Positions 60,727 to 64,000 of a DNA stretch of 64,000 bases are shown piece by piece; position 1 is the first letter of the stretch; every line of letters starts with the position of its first letter. Location of the stretch: assembly GCF_000183745.1 (NCBI RefSeq), contig NC_014761.1, forward strand, positions 1,178,001-1,242,000, given 5' to 3'. The notes beneath the pieces are model-generated. The model saw nothing but the letters and a program-made list of their open reading frames with translations. It was not told where the DNA came from and did not search any database. Source of the stretch: Oceanithermus profundus DSM 14977 (lineage in GTDB: Bacteria; Deinococcota; Deinococci; Deinococcales; Marinithermaceae). The translations under genes were made by a program, and so were the position numbers.

Positions 60727-60803
60727 TGGTCGGGGCGGCAGGATTTGAACCTGCGACATCCTGCCCCCAAAGCAGGCGCGCTTCCGGACTGCGCTACGCC
60801 CCG
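60727..60803 (-). tRNA. tRNA-Pro (anticodon TGG)
   Basis: CGGGGCG/CGCCCCG acceptor, discriminator A, encoded CCA. Anticodon loop TTTGGGG gives UGG. T-arm CAGGTTCAAATCCTG. 77 nt. First gene of the tRNA operon, four bases before tRNA-Gly. Confidence 0.97.
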
Positions 60804-60834
60804 TAGGACGGAAGCCGGGGCAGCTTCCTAGCTA

Positions 60835-60863
60835 AGGGTAGCATGGGCCCATAGGGGGGTCAA
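60835..60863 (-). promoter_or_regulatory. Promoter of the tRNA operon
   Basis: On the minus strand TTGACC (60858-60863), a 17-base spacer and TACCCT (60835-60840), 31 bases before the tRNA-Pro 5' end. Confidence 0.7.
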
Positions 60864-60877
60864 GGAAAGTTTTTCGC

Positions 60878-61699
60878 CTACATGAAGCGTTTTCTACGCT
60901 TGTACGACTTGACGTCGCGGAAGGACTTGCGCCCGCCCGCCTTGGCCGTGCCAAGGTAGAACTCCTTGACGTCGGGGTTCTCCTTCAGGGCCTCGGCCTC
61001 GCCCTCGAGCACGATCTTGCCCTGCTCCATGATGTAGGCGTAGTCGCTTACGGCCAGGGCGATGGCCGCGTTCTGTTCGACGACGAGCACGGTCACGCCC
61101 TCCTCGGCGTTGATGCGGGCGACGATGTCGAAGATCTCGCGCACCAAGAGGGGCGCGAGCCCCAGGCTGGGCTCGTCGAGGAGCAGCAGCTTGGGCGCGG
61201 CCAGAAGCGCCCGCCCGATGGCCAGCATCTGCTGCTCGCCGCCGCTGGTGTACCCGGCGAGGCGGTGGCGCAGGTCGGCGAGGCGCGGGAAGTAGTGGTA
61301 GATGCGCTCCAGGTCCTCGCGCACCTTGCCGTCACGGCGGGTGATCGAGCCCACGCGCAGGTTCTCCTCGACGGTCAGGTGCTTGAAGACGTGCCGCCCT
61401 TCGGGCACCTGGACGATGCCCAGCTTGACGATCTGCTCGGGCGGCAGGTTCTGGATCTCGCGCCCCTGGTAGACGATCGTGCCGTCGCGCACCGCGCCGT
61501 CCTCGGGCACGAGCAGGCCCGAAATGGCGCGCAGCGTCGTGGTCTTCCCCGCGCCGTTCGGGCCCAGGAGCGCGGTGATGCGGCCTTCGGGAATGTTGAT
61601 CGAAACCCCGCGCAGCACCTGGATGATGTCCTGGTAGACGACTTCGATGTTGTTAACGCGCAGGAGCCATTTGCGCTCGGTCTTGGGGGTCGTGCTCAC
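60878..61699 (-). CDS. livF: Branched-chain amino acid ABC transporter ATP-binding protein LivF
   Basis: 273 aa. Walker A GPNGAGKTTT, signature TSGGEQQMLAIGRAL, Walker B LLLLDEPSLGL, and VVEQNAAIALAVSDYAYIMEQGKIVLEG characteristic of LivF. It is longer than E. coli LivF because of a basic C-terminal tail (RKSFRDVKSYKRRKRFM). Expressed downstream of livK beyond a strong hairpin. Confidence 0.94.
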   Translation of the reverse strand: MSTTPKTERKWLLRVNNIEVVYQDIIQVLRGVSINIPEGRITALLGPNGAGKTTTLRAISGLLVPEDGAVRDGTIVYQGREIQNLPPEQIVKLGIVQVPEGRHVFKHLTVEENLRVGSITRRDGKVREDLERIYHYFPRLADLRHRLAGYTSGGEQQMLAIGRALLAAPKLLLLDEPSLGLAPLLVREIFDIVARINAEEGVTVLVVEQNAAIALAVSDYAYIMEQGKIVLEGEAEALKENPDVKEFYLGTAKAGGRKSFRDVKSYKRRKRFM

Positions 61700-61718
61700 G
61701 GGGACCTCCTGGGGGGTG

Positions 61719-61750
61719 GCGGACCGGGCGGCCAGGGCCGCCCGGTCCGC
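61719..61750 (-). other. Intercistronic hairpin between livK and livF
   Basis: GCGGACCGGGCGGC (61719-61732) and its exact complement (61737-61750) form a 14-bp GC stem with a 4-base loop. No U-tract follows on the minus strand, so it is more likely to stabilise the livK message or to attenuate livF than to terminate fully. Confidence 0.65.
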
Positions 61751-61758
61751 ACCGGGGT

Positions 61759-62931
61759 CTACTTGCCGTAGTGCACCTTGCGGAAGAGCTCGGAGCTGAA
61801 GGGCTCGGTCACCGGCACGAAGGTGCCGTTCTTGGCCTCGAGCACGCGCAGCTGGTCCACGCCCACGTGGTCGTCCTTGCTGTAGGTCACCGGGCCCACG
61901 GCCAGCTTGTTGGGCCAGTTCATCTTCAGCAGGGCCTGGTAGACGCTTTCGGAGTTGATCTTCTTGCCGGCGTCCTTGGCCTCCTTGATCGCTTCGATGG
62001 CGATGGCCGCGGCCAGCATGCCCGAGGGGTAGTGCACGCTCTCGATCGTGTCGGCGGGGCGGCCGTACTTGGCGCCCAGCTCCTTCACGAACTTCGCGGC
62101 GGCGTTGTCCTCATGCGGCATGTAGTAGGCCGTCACCCAGAGGAAGCCCTCGGCCGCATCCCCCGCGAGGCGGAGCAGGTCGGGGCCGCCCGCGTAGTGC
62201 GCGCCGGCGTGCTTGATCTTGAGACCGAGGCGCTTCGCGTCCTTGATCATGTTGGCCACCGGCCCGGCGACGTTCTGGTAGACGATGTACTCCACGCCCT
62301 TGTTCTCGAAGCGCTTGAGGGTCGCGGTGTAGTCGAGGCCCTTGGCCATCTCCTGCACCTCGACGATCTCGATGCCCAGGTCCTTGGCCGCCTTCTTGGC
62401 GTCCTCGACCGGCGCGCGGCCGAAGGGCGAGGGGTGGATGGCCATGGCCACCTTGGCGCCCGGCGACACCTTGGCGATGTACTCGAGGACCGCGATCACC
62501 TGCTCGGAGTACGAGGCGATGGGCAGGAAGATGTAGTCGTTGTCGGGCGGGTCGATGTTGCCGATGTGGTAGGAAGCGGGGATGAAGGGCATGCCCACCT
62601 CCTGCACCAGCGGCTTGAGCTGGAGCGTGCCGCCGGTCGAGTAGCCCAGGAAGACGGGGTCGCCCCGGTCCACGGCCTCCTCGAAGTTGCGCAGGGTGTT
62701 GGCGTTGTTGTACTGGTCGTCGCGCGTTTCGCAGACGAACTCGACGCCCGAAACGTAGCCGGTGTCGTTCGCCCAGCTGCAGTAGTCCTCGATGCCCTGA
62801 GCGTAGTACTTGCCCGCGTCGGAGGTGGGACCGGTGATGGCCCCGGACCACATGATGTGCACTTTTTCTGCGGCCGCAAATCCCATCGCGAGTACCGCGG
62901 CCAAGGCCCACAACGTCCATTTGTTCTTCAT
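61759..62931 (-). CDS. livK: Branched-chain amino acid ABC transporter substrate-binding protein
   Basis: 390 aa. Signal peptide (WALAAVLAMGFAAA) then a type I periplasmic-binding fold: VHIMWSGAITGPTSDAGKYYAQGIEDYCSWAND. It captures Leu/Ile/Val or a related amino acid or amide (urea-type proteins are similar). The lack of a lipobox suggests a periplasmic rather than lipid-anchored protein. Ribosome site GGGAGGT. Confidence 0.92.
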   Translation of the reverse strand: MKNKWTLWALAAVLAMGFAAAEKVHIMWSGAITGPTSDAGKYYAQGIEDYCSWANDTGYVSGVEFVCETRDDQYNNANTLRNFEEAVDRGDPVFLGYSTGGTLQLKPLVQEVGMPFIPASYHIGNIDPPDNDYIFLPIASYSEQVIAVLEYIAKVSPGAKVAMAIHPSPFGRAPVEDAKKAAKDLGIEIVEVQEMAKGLDYTATLKRFENKGVEYIVYQNVAGPVANMIKDAKRLGLKIKHAGAHYAGGPDLLRLAGDAAEGFLWVTAYYMPHEDNAAAKFVKELGAKYGRPADTIESVHYPSGMLAAAIAIEAIKEAKDAGKKINSESVYQALLKMNWPNKLAVGPVTYSKDDHVGVDQLRVLEAKNGTFVPVTEPFSSELFRKVHYGK

Positions 62932-62974
62932 ACGCCTACCTCCCTTATTGCGACGGCGCAGCGCGCCGGATCGC

Positions 62975-64000
62975 CTAGTACTTGAACGGCCAGTTGCGGA
63001 AGTAGCTGCGCAACAGCCGCCACCAGTTCGCGAGCCCCCGCGGCTCGAAGATGAGGAAGAGCACGATGGCGAGGCCGAAGGCCAGGGGCCGGATCGCCGA
63101 GCCGACGTCGACGCCCGGCGGATTGTAGATCGTCTTGATCCAGTAGGAGAAGGTCTCCATGTTGATGTCGAGCAGCTCCAGGAAGGCCGGCCCGAAGAAG
63201 CTGCCCACGAGGGTGCCGAGGCCGCCCACGATGGCCATGGCCAGGAACTTGATCGAGATCATCAGCGAGTAGTCCTCGATCACCACCGCGCGCGACCAGT
63301 AGGCGTAGAGCGCCCCGGCCACGCCGGCGTAGAAGGCCCCCAGGGCGAAGGCGAAGACCTTGGTCCGGCCCGGGTCCATCCCCATGGCGTCGGCGGCGCG
63401 GTCGTTGTCGCGCACAGCCACCAGCGAACGGCCGAAGCGGGTGCGCAGCAGGTTGCGGAAGCCGAAGGCCATGATGACGAGGACGACGAAGGTCACGTAG
63501 TACCAGAAGTAGTGGTGGTTCTTGAACCCCACCTTGTAGCCCAGGAAGACGACCCGGGGCATGGCCATCGCGCCGCCCTGCTCGAGCGCCGGCGAGTGCC
63601 CCACCGCCCACTCGAAGATCAGCTGGAAGGCGAGGGTGGCGATGGCGAGGTAGAGGTGCTTGATGCGCAGCGCCGGGATGCCCACCACCGCCCCAGCCGC
63701 GGCGGCCACCAGACCCGAGACGGGCAGCACCGCCCAGAAGGGCAGGTAGGGCGCGACCAGCGCCGCGGTGTAGGCGCCCACCCCCAGGAAGGCGGCGTGG
63801 CCGATGTTGATCAGCCCCGCGTAGCCGGTGATGATGTTGAGCCCCAGCACGGCCAGCGCGTAGATGAGGATGAGGTCGAGGATCTGCATGTTGCCGCGGC
63901 TGAGGAACTGGGGCAGCACGAGCATGCCGATCAGGAAGACGACCAGGCTCGCCTGTTCGCTGAAGGTGGCGAAGATGGTGGTGTCCTGTGCGTAGCTGGT
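62975..64000 (-). CDS. livM: Branched-chain amino acid ABC transporter permease LivM (5' end outside the window)
   Basis: At least 341 codons. LINIGHAAFLGVGAYTAALV and MAIVGGLGTLVGSFFGPAFLELL are LivM hallmarks; about nine membrane helices. An internal ATG at 63925 is possible, but the frame stays open to the edge (TSYAQDTTIFATFSEQASL), as in longer LivM proteins, so the true start lies beyond 64000. Gene order livM-livK-livF. Confidence 0.93.
   Translation of the reverse strand, partial: TSYAQDTTIFATFSEQASLVVFLIGMLVLPQFLSRGNMQILDLILIYALAVLGLNIITGYAGLINIGHAAFLGVGAYTAALVAPYLPFWAVLPVSGLVAAAAGAVVGIPALRIKHLYLAIATLAFQLIFEWAVGHSPALEQGGAMAMPRVVFLGYKVGFKNHHYFWYYVTFVVLVIMAFGFRNLLRTRFGRSLVAVRDNDRAADAMGMDPGRTKVFAFALGAFYAGVAGALYAYWSRAVVIEDYSLMISIKFLAMAIVGGLGTLVGSFFGPAFLELLDINMETFSYWIKTIYNPPGVDVGSAIRPLAFGLAIVLFLIFEPRGLANWWRLLRSYFRNWPFKY

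Overview
The window is a gene-dense, very GC-rich bacterial chromosome segment. Several things point to the Deinococcus-Thermus phylum, most likely a Thermaceae-type thermophile: SpoVS in a non-sporeformer-like context, a Thermus-style housekeeping gene set, Arg/Leu/Glu/Pro-rich proteins, and above all a promoter style in which a TANNNT -10 box sits 6-7 bases before the start codon, so that the mRNA begins at or next to the start codon (leaderless). I find that pattern at 24 starts on both strands. The exact genus cannot be fixed from the sequence alone.

Layout. 1-8,082: DHH phosphoesterase (cut by the window edge), mfd, MFS exporter with a small leader ORF, MnmD-like tRNA methyltransferase, DUF554 protein, gatC-serS. 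8,134-18,658: FAD oxidoreductase, EF-hand membrane protein, M20 peptidase-YbjQ-aldehyde dehydrogenase operon, a tandemly duplicated HspR regulator, divergent malic enzyme and malate dehydrogenase, PaaG-like hydratase, a secreted protein and a lone protoglobin. 18,669-29,180: glutamate synthase large subunit, SpoVS, YugP-type protease, RsmB, cysS (with a candidate Cys leader peptide), SRPBCC protein, recX, metallophosphoesterase.

29,181-34,288 is the accessory region. It is visibly AT-richer than its surroundings and encodes a lipoprotein followed by three paralogues of an unrecognised secreted, disulfide-type domain. One paralogue is fused to an endonuclease/exonuclease/phosphatase (EEP) domain. 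Two of the copies share a 580-bp stretch with only two mismatches. The region is bounded by a long imperfect inverted repeat on the left and by a bidirectional terminator plus a tRNA-Ser gene on the right. This is the best candidate for an undescribed system.

34,289-50,764: TilS-TadA fusion divergent from truD, a small beta-rich secreted protein, a 65-codon gene, a ClC chloride channel, a pair of alpha/beta-hydrolase proteins, a thioesterase, an aromatic-amino-acid pair (DAHP synthase with leader ORF, TyrA-ACT), UspA, and the run NfeD-FloA-hypothetical-PhoH-YbeY-DgkA-CorC-Cdd. 50,768-54,437: a tightly overlapping minus-strand operon (membrane protein, DapA-family aldolase, LEA-domain lipoprotein, methyltransferase). 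54,479-60,476: orphan serine dehydratase beta subunit, then a regulator-controlled Lol/Mac-like export operon (regulator, permease, LolA-like protein, permease, ATPase, outer-membrane-type protein). 60,536-64,000: three tRNA genes (Pro, Gly, Arg) and a branched-chain amino acid (Liv) ABC cluster running off the window. I see no CRISPR array, insertion sequence, integrase, prophage or rRNA.
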